DNA from: Hyaloraphidium curvatum
Lineage: Eukaryota; Monoblepharomycota; Hyaloraphidiomycetes; Hyaloraphidiales; Hyaloraphidiaceae
Direction of reading: 5' to 3'
Length of the DNA stretch: 64,000 nt
Assembly: GCA_025558095.1 (NCBI GenBank)
Contig: JAIVFI010000003.1
Coordinates: 1-64,000, forward strand
Part shown: positions 53,261 through 64,000 of the stretch, piece after piece
How the letters are laid out: each line of letters opens with the position of its first letter
Numbering within the stretch: position 1 is the stretch's first letter
Made by a program: the position numbers and the translations under genes
The notes under the pieces: generated by a model
The model's input: only the letters and a program-made list of their open reading frames with translations
Databases searched by the model: none
What the model was told of the DNA's origin: nothing

Positions 53261-54772
53261 CTAGAGCTTGGCGCCCCCGACGACGAGCGAGTTCATCTGC
53301 CTGATCTGCGCCGCGGCGCCCGAGACCATCTCGTCGATGATCTCCTTGGCGGGCTTGATCGAGTCGATCACGCCGGCGACCTGGCCCATGAGCAGCGGGC
53401 GGGCTGCAGGAAGGCGGGATCAGCGGGGTACGGGGGCCGCCGAAAAGCGCGGGGACCGACCCTCGATCATGAGCTTGGGGTCGACCTCGCCGCCGCCCTC
53501 CTTCTGCATGCGCTCCATGTCGTAGTTGACGGGGATGACGCCCGACGATGTGAGCTTCTTGATCTGGTCCGCCTTGTTCTCCTCCCAGTCGGCGATGTAC
53601 GCGTTCCTGAGCACCCGCATCGGCCTGCCCGTGAAGATGATGGTCCGCACCGTGTCGTGCACGCCCGCGTTGACCACGGCCTGCTTGTGCCGCGGCGGCG
53701 CGCCGGCCTCGACGGAGGCCACGAAGCGGGTGCCGACCCAGACGGCCTGCGCGCCCAGGGCGAGGGCCATGGCCAGGCCGCGGCCGTCGTAGATGCCGCC
53801 GGCGGCGATCACGTAGACGGGCTCGCCGGTGAGGGGGCTCTTGTGGCCCTTGCAGATGTCCACCACTGGGAGGACGTCATGTTAGATTCCGGCCGGTTGG
53901 AAGGGGCAGGTTGACGCACCCTTGGGGATCAGGATGGCGGTGCTGACGTCGCCCGTGTGGCCGCCGCCCTCGCCGCCCTGGGCGCAGATGATGTCGCACC
54001 CGGCCTCGATGGCCTTGAGGGCGTGCTTGGGCGCGCCGATCATGTTCATCACGGGGATCCCCGCCTTGTGCAGCTTGTCCACGGCCCACTTTGGCGGGAT
54101 GCCCACGGCCGACACGAACAGCTTGGCGCCGCCCTCGATGATGATGTCGATCAGCTCGGGGAGCTTGCCGCCCGTGTAGTCGTAGTTGGTCGCGCGGGCG
54201 TTGCCGCCGACCTGGGGGAGCAGCAGGTCCACGCCAAAGGGCGCGTTCTTGTCCACGAGGTTCTCCTTGATCTCGGCGATCTGGCGGCGCAGGAAGTCGG
54301 GGGTGTAGCCGACACCGCCGATGACGCCCATGCCGCCGGCGTTGGTGACGGCGGCGGCGAGCTCGGGGCTGTTTTCCGGGGGGGAGGGGGGTGAGCCGGC
54401 CCGCACGGAGAAATGGGATCGCGGCGGGGCACCAACCCAGCGGCGACGTTCATGCCGGCTGCAAATGGGAGTTTGGTAGGATATCATGGCGGGGGAAACG
54501 TCAGCATGTGCCTTCGTGGCCGCAATGGGAACGCCGGGGCCACGCACCGAGCAGGATGGGGTGCTGCGCGGGCGACACATCGGAAAGCGGGGGGAGCGGG
54601 CGGGCCGTAGGTGACCGCGGTCAGTACATTCCGGGAGCCGCGTCGGGGCGGCGGACCTTGATGCCAAACAGCTGCGGGGACGGCGAGTGAGCGACGCGGA
54701 CGGAACTCCGGCCGGCTATGCCCGGCGGCCCGGCGGACGCACCTTGGTCAGCGGCGTCGTGATGGTGGCCAT
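53261..54772 (-). CDS. Nitronate monooxygenase (2-nitropropane dioxygenase family)
   Basis: FMN-dependent oxidase of alkyl nitronates, 359 residues. Seven exons: 54772..54743, 54671..54657, 54563..54548, 54458..54437, 54368..53920, 53865..53461 and 53403..53261. The first four exons encode MATITTPLTK, LFGIK, HPILLAGMNVAAGPELAA-type sequence, the normal start of this TIM-barrel family. Further on: VTNAGGMGVIGGVGYTPDFL, KLFVSAVGIPPKWAVDKLH, MNMIGAPKHALKAIEAGCD, CAQGGEGGGHTGDV (conserved His), PVYVIAAGGIYDGRGLAMAL and LGAQAVWVGTRFVAS. Three consecutive microexons of 15, 16 and 22 nt are unusual. Their frame and sequence fit the family exactly. Role is likely detoxification of nitro compounds. 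Confidence 0.88.
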
Positions 54773-55269
54773 CGTGAGGTCGGAGTGCGGCGGAAGAGGC
54801 GGGCGGGCGGCGGCAGGGGAGGGCGCGAGGTGCGTTCTTCTCTTTTGGAGCAGGGCCCAGCTCCGCGGCTCAATCACATGCCTCCGACCGGCTCGAAGTC
54901 CCGCCGACCGATCACCTTCGGATGGTCTCCCGCGCATCGGTCTCCTTGTGTCGTCCGGATGAGGCTTGGCTCCTAAACCTCTTCCTGCGTTCTGGATCGA
55001 TTTCGAGCCTTGAATGACCTGATGCACCGACTTGAGGCTGGGGGAAGACCGCCCGCGACGAACCCCAGGCTGCGGACCATATTCCTTCCATCCTTCCATC
55101 CAGGAAGCCTCCGACTCATCATCAGATATCTTGGACTGGTGTGCCGGAACCACAGAGAGGCAGGAACGCGATCGATCGTCGGCCCGAGTGCGCGAGGCAC
55201 CGCGGAAAGGGCGAGAGGACAACCAAACAAAGGTCTCCCACGCGCTCGAACGCGTCCCGTTTCGCGGCG
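54773..55269. other. Intergenic region between divergent nitronate monooxygenase and carrier genes
   Basis: About 500 bp, expected to carry both promoters. No supported gene or strong repeat seen. Confidence 0.4.
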
Positions 55270-56205
55270 ATGAACGAGGATAACCCTTTCTTCACGACGA
55301 TCGCCGGCTTCTCCGCCGGCGTGGTCGGCACCGTCCTCGGCTACCCGTTCGACAACGTCAAGACGCGGCTGCAGCTCCTCGCGGCCTCGTCGGCCCGCGC
55401 CCCCGCGGTCTCGGCCGTCGTGCGGGCGGTGTACCGCGGCGAGGGCGCGGCGGGGTTTTACCGCGGCGTGGCGTCGCCGCTGGTCGCGCTGACGCTGCTG
55501 AACACGGTCAACTTCTCGGCGTACGTGGCGGCGAGGCGGGCGTTTGGCGTGCAGGACGGAATCGTCGATTCGGGCGGGTTCGAGCCGCGCGTGCCGCTGG
55601 CGGGCGCGGCGGTGGGCCTCGTGGCGACGCTCATCTCGACGCCGTTCGAGCTGGTCAAGACACAGATGGTCCAATCCAACAACTCGGTTCGGGCCGGCAG
55701 CTCGGAAGCCCCGCGGTACCGCAACTCCCTGCACGCCGTCCGCCAGATCGCCTCCCGGTACGGCCCCGCGGCCCTGTTCCGCGGGTTCGCGGTCAACACC
55801 GCCCGCGAGGTGGCATTCCTCTCGACCTACTTTGGCGCCTACGAGCACGCCAAGGCGCTCATCTCCCGGGCGGCGGACCGCGCCGACCCGCGCTCGGATT
55901 CCGCCTTGCTGCACCGGATCGGGGTGCCCTTGGCAGGGGGGATCAGCGGGGCGCTGGGCTGGTTCCTCTCGTTCCCGCTGGACTGCGTCAAGTCCCAGAT
56001 CCAGGGCGCGCCGCCGGGGGCGGAGCGCAGATCGGCCGCCGAGATTGCGCGGGGGTTGTGGCGGGCAAAGGGGATCGGGGGGTTCTACTCGGGTGTGGTG
56101 CCGAGCGTGGCCAGGGCGTTTCTGGTGAGCAGCTCGCGGTTCACGGCGTACGAGGGGACGTTGTGGTTGCTGCACCGTTTGTGGGGCGACGGGTGGATGC
56201 GCTGA
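55270..56205 (+). CDS. Mitochondrial carrier family protein
   Basis: Inner-membrane solute carrier of 311 residues, single exon. Three tandem modules each carry the P-x-D/E-x-x-K/R signature: GYPFDNVKTRLQ, STPFELVKTQMV and SFPLDCVKSQIQ. Each is followed by the G-rich half-motif (GFYRGVASPL, ALFRGFAVNTAREVAFLS, GFYSGVVPSVARAFLVSSS). The RAFLV plus NTAREVAF patterns are like the carnitine/acylcarnitine or ornithine branch, but the substrate is inferred weakly. There are no introns, unlike most neighbours. The start ATG immediately precedes the first helix, so no presequence. Confidence 0.88.
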   Translation: MNEDNPFFTTIAGFSAGVVGTVLGYPFDNVKTRLQLLAASSARAPAVSAVVRAVYRGEGAAGFYRGVASPLVALTLLNTVNFSAYVAARRAFGVQDGIVDSGGFEPRVPLAGAAVGLVATLISTPFELVKTQMVQSNNSVRAGSSEAPRYRNSLHAVRQIASRYGPAALFRGFAVNTAREVAFLSTYFGAYEHAKALISRAADRADPRSDSALLHRIGVPLAGGISGALGWFLSFPLDCVKSQIQGAPPGAERRSAAEIARGLWRAKGIGGFYSGVVPSVARAFLVSSSRFTAYEGTLWLLHRLWGDGWMR

Positions 56206-56710
56206 TCGATTGGACTGACGGTCCGAAGTGTCCATGGATCCCCTTGGGTGCGGCTCGCTTCCCGATCGCGAACAGTGCTTCTTTGCCTGCGGTCGAGGTG
56301 GGCACGGGCGGCAAGCAGGCGCGTCGTTAGCGGCTTGAGGGCTGTGTTTGGCCGACGTCGACCGGTGGGTCGAACGACGGAGGCGAGCCGGGCGGCGATC
56401 GACCCGGCGGACTACGCGTTCCCTGCCGAGTGACGGGCAGTAGCTGGCGGTGGCGGAGGCGGGGGTTGAGGCGTCCCCACGGCGGGAAGACGGGAATCCC
56501 GGGCATCAGCGCCTCGCAAGATACACACTGCCTTCCAGTACCGTGATGCTCGAATCATTCGGCTCTTAGTGGGGATTCCACGCGTTCGGTTGTGTGCCGT
56601 CCATCCCTCCCCTGGGTCCAACGGGCGGCGCCTTCGCGGGTGCAGCCGCGCACCGCGTTCTCCGCGGCCTCAGCGGGTGCACGGAGCCCGCCTTCCGCGC
56701 CACCGGCGCG
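56206..56710. other. Intergenic region upstream of the giant secreted protein gene
   Basis: About 500 bp. It contains the 17-mer CCGAACGCGTGGAATCC on the minus strand (56573-56589), identical to the plus-strand copy at 8109-8125. It lies about 120 bp before the next start, as does the other copy. Confidence 0.45.
56573..56589 (-). promoter_or_regulatory. Repeated motif CCGAACGCGTGGAATCC
   Basis: Second exact copy of the motif at 8109-8125, on the minus strand, upstream of the giant gene. Confidence 0.4.
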
Positions 56711-59700
56711 ATGAGAACATTGCGGACGGTGTTCGGGCCGGCGGCGTGGCTGCTCCTCGCGCTGCTGCTGCTCGCCGGCCCGCCGCCCTTTCGGCCCCCC
56801 CGCGGACCCGGGCTCCGCGGTGCCGCCGACAATACCCCGGCCTTCGCACCGATTTTCGCCTATGCGACCAACGATGTCCCATCGAACGACGCCGAGGCCG
56901 CCGCGCTGAAGGCCAAGATCGCCGCGGCGCTCGCCGAGACGGAGCGGCAGCAGGCCGAGCTCGCCGCCAAAGTGAGGGAGGTCATCGCCGACCTGAAGGA
57001 GGCCAAGCAGGAGGCGAAGGAGGCGGGAATCATAGCGCCGCCGTCGCCGACGCCGGTGGAGGGGGAGAGGCCGCACGGGACCGACCCGCCGGAGCCGGAG
57101 CCGGTCGCCGCGCAGACGAGGAAGGCGCCCGCAGCCACGCTGCCCGTCGAACCGGAATCCGGGTCCGCACGGGGGGACGATGAAGAGGGAACCGCACCCT
57201 CGCCGACCCTCGCGGCGGCCAGGCCCACCCTCGCCGCGGGCACTCCCACCTTGGCCGCCGCCAAGCCCACGCTCGCCGCGACGGCCACCCTCGCCGCCGC
57301 CGAAACCCCGCCCCCCGCGGACGACGACGGCAGGACCGCCGCCTCCCCCACGCTCGCCGGCCAGGGCAACCCCACCCTCGCCGCGACACCCTCCCTCGCC
57401 GCCACCGACGCCGCGTCCCCGGTCGGCGGGCAACCCCCCGCGGACGACGACGCCGCGACGGACCGGCCCTCTCCCACCGTCGCCGCAGGGGAGGAAGAGC
57501 AGCCCACGCGGACGGAGGAGGGCGCGGCGGCGACGCTGGCCGGCTTGGACGGACCCATCACGGGCCCGGCGCAGCCGAGCTTGGCTGCGGGCTCGGAGGC
57601 CGCGGGCGGGGAGGCAGGCGGTGCGATTGCGGGGACGGAAGGAGGCGAGGATGCCGGGGATGGCGGGCAGTCTGCGGATGGCGGGCAGCCCGCGGATGGC
57701 GGGCAGCCCGCGGAGCAAGGCGGGCCGGGCTCGGAGGGTGCCGGCGGTTCTGCCGAGGAGGGCGGTGATGCTGCCGAGCAAGCCGGCGCCGGCGGGGACG
57801 ATGCCGGAACCGACGGCGACGAGCCGTCGTCCGGGGACCAGGGATCCGACGCCGGCACCGGGTCGGGGAACGGTCTCGCCGCCGGCGCAACGGACGACGA
57901 CCGCGCACCCACCGAGGACGACGGCCGACCCACCCCTGACGACTCCCGGCCCGATCCAGGCACCGAGGACCGGCAAAACAGCCCGCCGCCCCCGCCGCCC
58001 TTTGTCGACGACGGCAAGGACCGCGGCAAGGACGATTTCGGGTTCGCGCGGCTGGCAGAGGGGCCGGCGAGGCCGGTGTGGAGGCCCTCGTCGTCGTCGT
58101 CTTCTCCCTCGTCGTCGAGCGGGGGGCAGAGGGAGGACGACGGCACGTCGGGCGATCGGAGCTCCTCGGGGGACGATACCGCGGGCGAGCAGACGTCGGG
58201 CGACGACGCGTCGGGCGACCGGACCGGCCTGGAGGAGCAGGCTTCCGGCGAGCAGACCGCCGACCAGGCTCCGGACGAGCAACCTCCCGCGGACGAACAG
58301 GCTTCGGACGACCAGACTTCCGGCGACCAGTCTCCAGGGGAGCAGACTTCGGGCGACCGGACCTCCTCTGGCGAAGAGACTTCGGGCGAGGAGACGTCGG
58401 GCGAGCAAACTCCGGGCGAGCAGCCCTCCTCGGGTGAGGAGACTTCGGGCGATGGAACCACGGGCGAGCAGCTTTCGGGCGAGCAGCCTCCCGCGGACGA
58501 GCAAACCGCCACGGACGGGCAGCCGCCCACGGAAGAACAGCCGCCCGCGGACGAAGAGCCGCCCGCGGACGAAACCGCTGCCGACGGACAGCCGTCCGAA
58601 GAGCAACCTCCTGCCGACGGACAATCATCCGACGACCAGGCCCCCGCGGAAAATCAACCCGCGGACGACCGGCAGGCGGACGACGGGGGCGGTTCCGACG
58701 AGCAGGCCCCCGCGGAGGAGCAACCAGCTGCCGAGGAAACGCCGCCGGCGGAGGAGCAGCCGGTTTCGCAGGATCAGCCACAGGCTGGGGAGCAGTCATC
58801 CGAGGAGCAGCCGTCTTCCGAGGGCCGGTCGCAGGCGGAGGAGCAGCCGCCCGCCGGATCCGCATCGGATCGGGGAACTTCCGCCGCCGCGGGCGGGGAG
58901 CAGCAGCCCGGCGGGAACGGGGAACGGACAGAGGACGGCGCCGCCGGCGACGATTCGGGCTCTGGGGAGCAGCAGACGGGAGAGCAGGATGCCGGGGGGT
59001 CTGCCGCCGCCGAGGAGCCCGCGGAAGAGGCACAACCGCCAAAGGAGAAGCCGCCGGCGACGGAGGAACCGCCACGGGACGACGAGGGCGCGGAGGAGGG
59101 GACCGGGGGCGGTTCGGGCGCCGCGACGGGGGCGCCCGATCGCGATTCCTCGTCGGTCGCCGGCGGAGAGCAAGGCGGGGCGGCTGAGGAGGACCAGGCG
59201 GCGGGGTCGGCAGATGGCGGCGACGATCAAGGGCCGGCGGAGGAGCCGCAGCCGACTGCGACGGAGGACGCATTTGGCGCGGGACAAGACGAAGGACCTG
59301 CGGAAGACTCGCAGCAGCCGGAGGCGGCGCAGCCCACGGTGACGGCGGAGCCAGAGCGACCGGAGCCGGAACCGCAGCGCCGACCTGAGCGGCCTCCGCC
59401 CCTTGCGGACGAGCCCAAGGAGCCGGAGCCGGAACCCACGCAGGCTGCTCAGGTCGAGGAGGCACCGCCGGAACAGGAACAATCCGAGTCCGAGCAGCAG
59501 CCCGAGGAGCATGCGGAAACAGCTGATGAGGTACTTGAACTGCAAACCGAGTACTTGTTTTTGGTGCTGACGGTGCCGCTTCCCAGTCACGGGGCTCCGT
59601 CGTCGTCTCTCCCGACGAGCACGAGGAAGACGAGGAGGGCGTGCCCGAGGATTTGGTGCCCGCGACCAGCAAGCCCGGCGCGCCCGCCTCAACTCAGGCT

Positions 59701-62700
59701 TTCCTCCCGCCTTCGGACGACGTGTCCGATGACGAGGACGACGACCTCGACGAGGAATTCGAGGACGACGACGACGGGGACGACGAGAGCGAGGGTGCAC
59801 CGGAGACCCGGGTGGCGCCGAAGCCGTCCGCTGTCGCCGAGCCTTCCGAGGGAGACGACGCGGCTGCCGTGCCGCCGAAACCGACGGAGCGGCCCAAGAA
59901 GACCCTCATCGAGGAGCTCACCAAGGGGAGCGCGGACGAGGATGACGGCGAGGACGAGCAGCCCTCGAGGAAGGGGAAGGACGAGGAGGCGCCGCAGTCG
60001 ACGGTCGCCAGGAAGGCGAAGCCCTCTTCCGCGGCGGACCCGGACGCAGGAAGCCGGTTTCTCAAACCCGAGGACGACCAGGTCGGGGAGGACGACGGAG
60101 AGGACGACGACGACGACGGCACGGAGGTGGCGGATAAGACGGCGGCGGTCTCGCGGCCTTCGCGGCGACCAAAGAAGCCCAGGCCTTCGCGGAAGTCCGC
60201 CGCGTCGGTCGGCAGCTCGGACGCCGCGTTGGCCCACATCCTGGGCGCCAATGTGGCGAGCGTTCGAACGCTACGGGCTGGCTTCCGCACCAGTGGGGTC
60301 CAGGTGGCCTACTGCCCCTCTGCGGTGGCCGACCTCGTCGGCTTGGAGGTCGAGGACATTGCCGGCGTTTCATCGGCGTGCGCGAGCGTGCTGGACGACG
60401 ACGGCGCGGACAACATGGTTCATGGTGTCGTCTTTGTGCTTCGGGTAAGTCGGAGGAGCTTCGGTTCGCTCGCCCTCTCCTGACGAGGGTTGTGCCCGCC
60501 AAAGGAATCCGCTGCCCTTTCAGCACTCGCCGATCTCCTCCCGGCCAAGGTCATTTCTGCGCTCACCTGTGCGCAGAGCCCTTTCCGCAACGTGTCTCTG
60601 CCGGACAAGGCCAAGATCGTGATTGCCGTCGGCCAAGACCCGGACGCCAGGGCCGTCGTCCAGAACGAAGGCGGTGCGGGAGTGGGCACCGGTTCAGGCT
60701 CTGGCTCGGGGCGGGACGCTCCCGGGAGACTGGCGCCGCGAGCCAGGATCGCAGCTGTCGGTGGTGGTGGGTTTGCTGGCGGCGCGGGACGACATGGCAC
60801 TTACCTTGGGGATCCTGATTCTTTAGCCGTCGCTACGCCGCCGCCTGCTGCAGCCGACGTGGCGAGCACCTTGGCGCCAAGCACATCTCGGACGCTGCGA
60901 AAGAAGGGGCTCGGCAAGAAGAAGAAGAAGTCAGCCACCAAAGCTTCTGCCTCCGCGACGGCGGACCTCACCACCGTCGCTTCGAGGACAGCCAAGTCGA
61001 AGAAACTGAAGCGCTTCAAGAAGTCTTCCCGTGCCAGCCGGACTTCGTCTTCGGTCGCCTTGACGACGACGGCTGCGAGCCTCAGGCGAAAGCGTTCGCA
61101 CGCGCTGTCGAGATCCTTCCGTCGATCCTTCCGTCGATCAAGTCGTCTTTCCTCCGGACATCTCTCTCGCTCTGCTTTTCGAAAACGTCACCGATCCTTG
61201 TCGCTCACGCGTCCCTCCCCGACGCAACTTTCCCTCGCCCGAACCCGGCAGGGGACCCGCAACGGCACCCGCCACCGAACCCGGCACCGCAGTCGATCCT
61301 TCTCGCGGAGCTTCCTTTCGGCCAGCAGGTCCAGGCGGCATCGGAAGACCGCTGCCGCGCCCAAATCGACCGCGCAGCCTGCCTCTTCGGCCGGCAACAC
61401 TTCGGCAGATGGCCACGACGGAGGGACGGAGACGCCGACGAAGAAGAAGGCGGACAGCGAGGGCACTGCCTCCGAGTCTGAATCCTCGTCGGGCGACGAC
61501 GACAACGGCCCCGCGCAGCCCGGTTCTGCTTCGGGGGATGACGCGGGCGAGGGGTCCGACGTGCCGCCGGAAGCTGATGGCGATGGTGGACCTTCCTTGG
61601 ACGAAGGTCCCGCGCAGCCGGATTCCACTTCTGGGGAGGACACGGCCGGGAAACCCGACTCGACGCCAGCTGACGCCGGGACTGAGGGCGGAGCTGGGCC
61701 TTCTGATAACTCGGGCGCGGACGCGAAAGCCGAAACCTCCGGCGACGACACGAAAGCTGCCGATACCGGGGACGATGGGGCATCTTCTTCTGCTGGTCAG
61801 GACGTAGGCGGGGGCGGAGGAAGCGGGAAGGATCAAGACCAGCAGCAAGGCGACGCCACCTCGGGAAGCGCCAACGGCGGCGCCTCGGACGAGGATCAGG
61901 CGGCTTCCGAGGGCGATGCCAGCGCGGATCAGAATGCCGAGGAAGGGGTAGAGGAAGGAGGCCAAAACGGCGGCGACGGTGGCGCTGGACCTTCGGCGGA
62001 GGACCTGCCGGCAACAACGACCGCAACGACCGTTAGAAGTCGTCGCAGGGGCGGTAGCGCCACCCGCACGGCTGCTGTGAAGGCCGAGAAGGACAGCCGC
62101 AAGCCGGTCGAGATTCTCAAGCCGGCGCTGGTGGAGACAGGCAAAGGGATCAGACCTGCTGCCGTTTTCAAGCCTGGCCAAATGGGAGCATCTGGGGACT
62201 CGGTGAGTACTTTTCGCGTGGCCCACTGGTCGCGAGCTTGAGTGATTGATTTCCACGGCCGCCAGACGAACACCAAGGCGAACGTGGGCTCCAAGAAGAC
62301 CGGCAAACAAGCGGCGTCGAACAAGTTCTTCCAAAAGCTGAAGAGCGGGGTTGACATCCCTGTTGTCGGCAAGGTGACCCTGGCTGTCCCGGCGCGCTCA
62401 CGGGCACCGAACTAACAGTCCACCAGGGCATCCTGCTCGGGAAGGTCGACCGGAACAAGATGTTTGCGCTCGCAAAGGAGGCATGGATGGCGGCTCCGAA
62501 GAACAACCAGTGCCCTCCCGGCCAAGAACCCTTTGGTTCCTTGGAGAATGGAGGCTTCTGCTGCGCGGGCCGCGTGTCGGCCGACGGGAAACGGTGCGAC
62601 GGTTCCTTCTGCGGCTTTCCAATCACCCCGAGGCCGGCCGGTGCCAAATGGAGCTACTGCTTGGGAATGACGCGGATCAGCTGTCCTGCGGGGTATTCGG

Positions 62701-64000
62701 CCTACGCAGGTACGTTCCTTTCGAGGCAACACACCATGACCTGCTCACGCGCTCGCACTTGCAGATTTCGAGGGCGGAATGTGCTGCAGAGGGAAGATTC
62801 GCAACAGCGGCACGACCTGCGAGGGGAAAGCTTGTCGGCCGACGGCGGTGAGCACATTTCTTTCGCGTGGTCAACGAAGTGTCTCATTCGCTCTGATCTC
62901 TGCCTTTGCAGAACAACCGGAACTCGGCTGAGCCGACCTGCAACTACGCCGACGCCTCGGATCTCGAGTCGGGAGCGGATTCGCTGGGCACCGTGTTCTC
63001 GTCGCTCCAGCGCGGCGAAAGGACTTCTTCCGGGACGAACTCGAGCTTCGGCCCTATTGATCCGAAGCTGATCACCAACTACGTCTGCCCTTCGGGATCC
63101 GTTCCTTTCGGAAGCGAGACCCGCGGCGGCTTTTGCTGCAGCGGACAGGTTACTGTCGATCGCCTCAAGTGCGTCGGTGGTTCGGTCTGTGCCTTCCCTA
63201 GCAACGGCAAAGCTACGGACACGGGCATCTGTGCGGGTGGCTCTCGCTACACCTGCCCCGTGGGTTCCATCCCGTACGACGACATTGGTGGCGGTTTCTG
63301 CTGCTTTGGCAGCCTCGACCGAAAGCGAGAATGCAGCGGCACTTTCTGTGCTTTCCCCACGAACCCTGCGCCCCGCGGCGTTGCTATCTGCTCGGGCATC
63401 ATCACCAGGGACACGAGCGTGTTGCGGGATCCGTCGGCGACTTCTTTTTCGGCCGTGCAGCACGCTCTTGGGCCGACGACTCCGGACTCCGTCTCTGTCT
63501 CTCCTTTTGACCGGGGCGACATCTCTCTCCGCTGTTCCGGAATCACGGCGGACTTCAGCAGGCGCGTCAGCGTCCGCGTTCCCGGGATCAAGCTTTCTTG
63601 GAATCGGGCCCGCCCGGTGACTAGTTTGCTGCTCGGCGAGGCCGACTTTGATCTGCCGCAGGAGATGGGCAAGCTGCCGGAGATTGCGCACATCCACCAC
63701 GTCGCCATCGACTTTGATCCTCTCCCGAAGCTCGACACGGGACGGGTCATCGCCTCGATTTCGGACATCTCGTTGGACGATGATTTCCAGCTAGTCAATG
63801 TGACCGGGACTGTGTCCTACGACTCGGGAGTGGGCACGTCCTTCGACCTGGCGGGGAGCGGTCTTCTTCCGGTTTTCCGCGGGGGCATCGGCTTCAACAT
63901 GCCTCTCATCTCGGACGCCGACCTCCTGCCGCTCGTCTTCGCGACGCAGCAGCGAATGGTCACCGTCGGATCGTTCCTGTCTGACGTCAAGGCCGATGGC
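56711..64000 (+). CDS. Giant secreted disordered protein with repeated six-Cys modules (runs off right edge)
   Basis: At least 2313 residues. Exons are 56711..59530, 59587..60444, 60505..62202, 62266..62373, 62427..62709, 62765..62847 and 62912..>64000. A signal peptide (VFGPAAWLLLALLLLAGP) is followed by a short coiled coil (ALKAKIAAALAETERQQAEL), then PTLAA repeats, ADGGQP repeats and about 600 residues of Glu/Gln/Ser/Gly-rich repeats (SGEQTSGDD-like). A folded segment is ANVASVRTLRAGFRTSGVQV to SLPDKAKIVIAVGQ. It is followed by a basic Ser/Arg/Lys region and a second acidic region, then four modules of the form CP-x-G ... GGFCC-x-G ... C ... C (62511-63348). The part after 63400 is Asp/Ser-rich and beta-like. 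The family is not recognised. Likely a cell-surface or wall protein. Frame choice within 60827-61480 is uncertain. Confidence 0.7.
58140..58520 (+). repeat. Short peptide repeats, SGEQTSGDD type
   Basis: About 20 degenerate units of five to six codons (for example SGEQT, SGDDA, SGEET, PADEQ) in exon 1 of the giant secreted protein. They give a highly acidic disordered region. Confidence 0.7.
62511..63348 (+). repeat. Four six-Cys modules of the giant protein
   Basis: Modules at about 62511-62612, 62658-62834, 63086-63190 and 63230-63348, interrupted by introns. The shared pattern is C-x7-C-P-x-G-x(8-10)-GGF-CC-x-G-x(8-9)-C-x(3-4)-C. The first Cys is missing from modules 1 and 3. Not recognised as a known domain by eye. 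Confidence 0.65.

Noticed and set aside
57180-59342. Long Arg/Pro/Ser-rich frame overlapping exon 1 of the giant secreted protein
   Set aside because: Frame-shifted shadow of repetitive acidic codons. The other frame has the signal peptide and joins downstream exons.

Overview
The window reads as a GC-rich fungal nuclear genome, probably from an early-diverging (chytrid or monoblepharid-like) lineage. It holds a Zn2Cys6 transcription factor, which is a fungal hallmark, together with an ATF/CREB-type bZIP, a Nop4/RBM28 ribosome-biogenesis factor, a fused eukaryotic PurL and a mitochondrial carrier. Genes lie on both strands with short spacers. Nearly all multi-exon genes have introns of about 48-80 nt with an AG acceptor and a G-rich donor (GTGGGY, GTGCGY, GTGAGY). 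The order is placed from gene content and splicing only, not from a phylogeny. Exon models were built by eye from reading-frame continuity, splice sites and family motifs.

Layout. 1-8 kb: partial Zn2Cys6 factor (-), VOC-fold protein (+), Nop4/RBM28 (-), short-chain dehydrogenase (+). 8-17.7 kb is an accessory region: a frameshifted membrane protein, three paralogous secreted Cys-rich proteins (two with a TGACGTCA site about 215 bp upstream), two broken MYND-finger genes, a glutamate-receptor-like channel, and about 3 kb of duplicated gene scraps (the 5' end of the Nop4-like gene, the 3' end of the dehydrogenase in both orientations, and a 38-bp inverted repeat). 17.8-25 kb: monocarboxylate-type transporter (-), ATF/CREB bZIP (-), secreted parallel beta-helix protein (-).

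25-45 kb: a broken F-box-like gene, a PstS-like phosphate-binding receptor with several membrane segments, a large ankyrin-like protein, a frameshifted small protein, acyl-protein thioesterase, class-III aminotransferase, HAD phosphatase, acyl-CoA carboxylase carboxyltransferase subunit, an intronless SAM methyltransferase, and an F-box/ankyrin cluster. 44.7-64 kb: PurL (de novo purine synthesis), an ankyrin-TKL kinase, an aflatoxin-aldehyde-reductase-type aldo/keto reductase, a nitronate monooxygenase with three microexons, a mitochondrial carrier, and a very long secreted disordered protein that ends in repeated six-Cys modules and runs off the right edge.

How the genes fit together. Much of the metabolic set (aminotransferase, acyl-CoA carboxylase, nitronate monooxygenase, aldo/keto reductase, carrier) suits amino-acid, acyl-CoA and nitro-compound turnover, but nothing shows an operon-like cluster. 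The most unusual content is outward-facing: the Cys-rich family, the PstS-like receptor, the glutamate-receptor-like channel, the beta-helix protein and the giant Cys-module protein. Several genes carry single-base frameshifts. Two of these sit in homopolymers and may be assembly errors rather than true pseudogenes.
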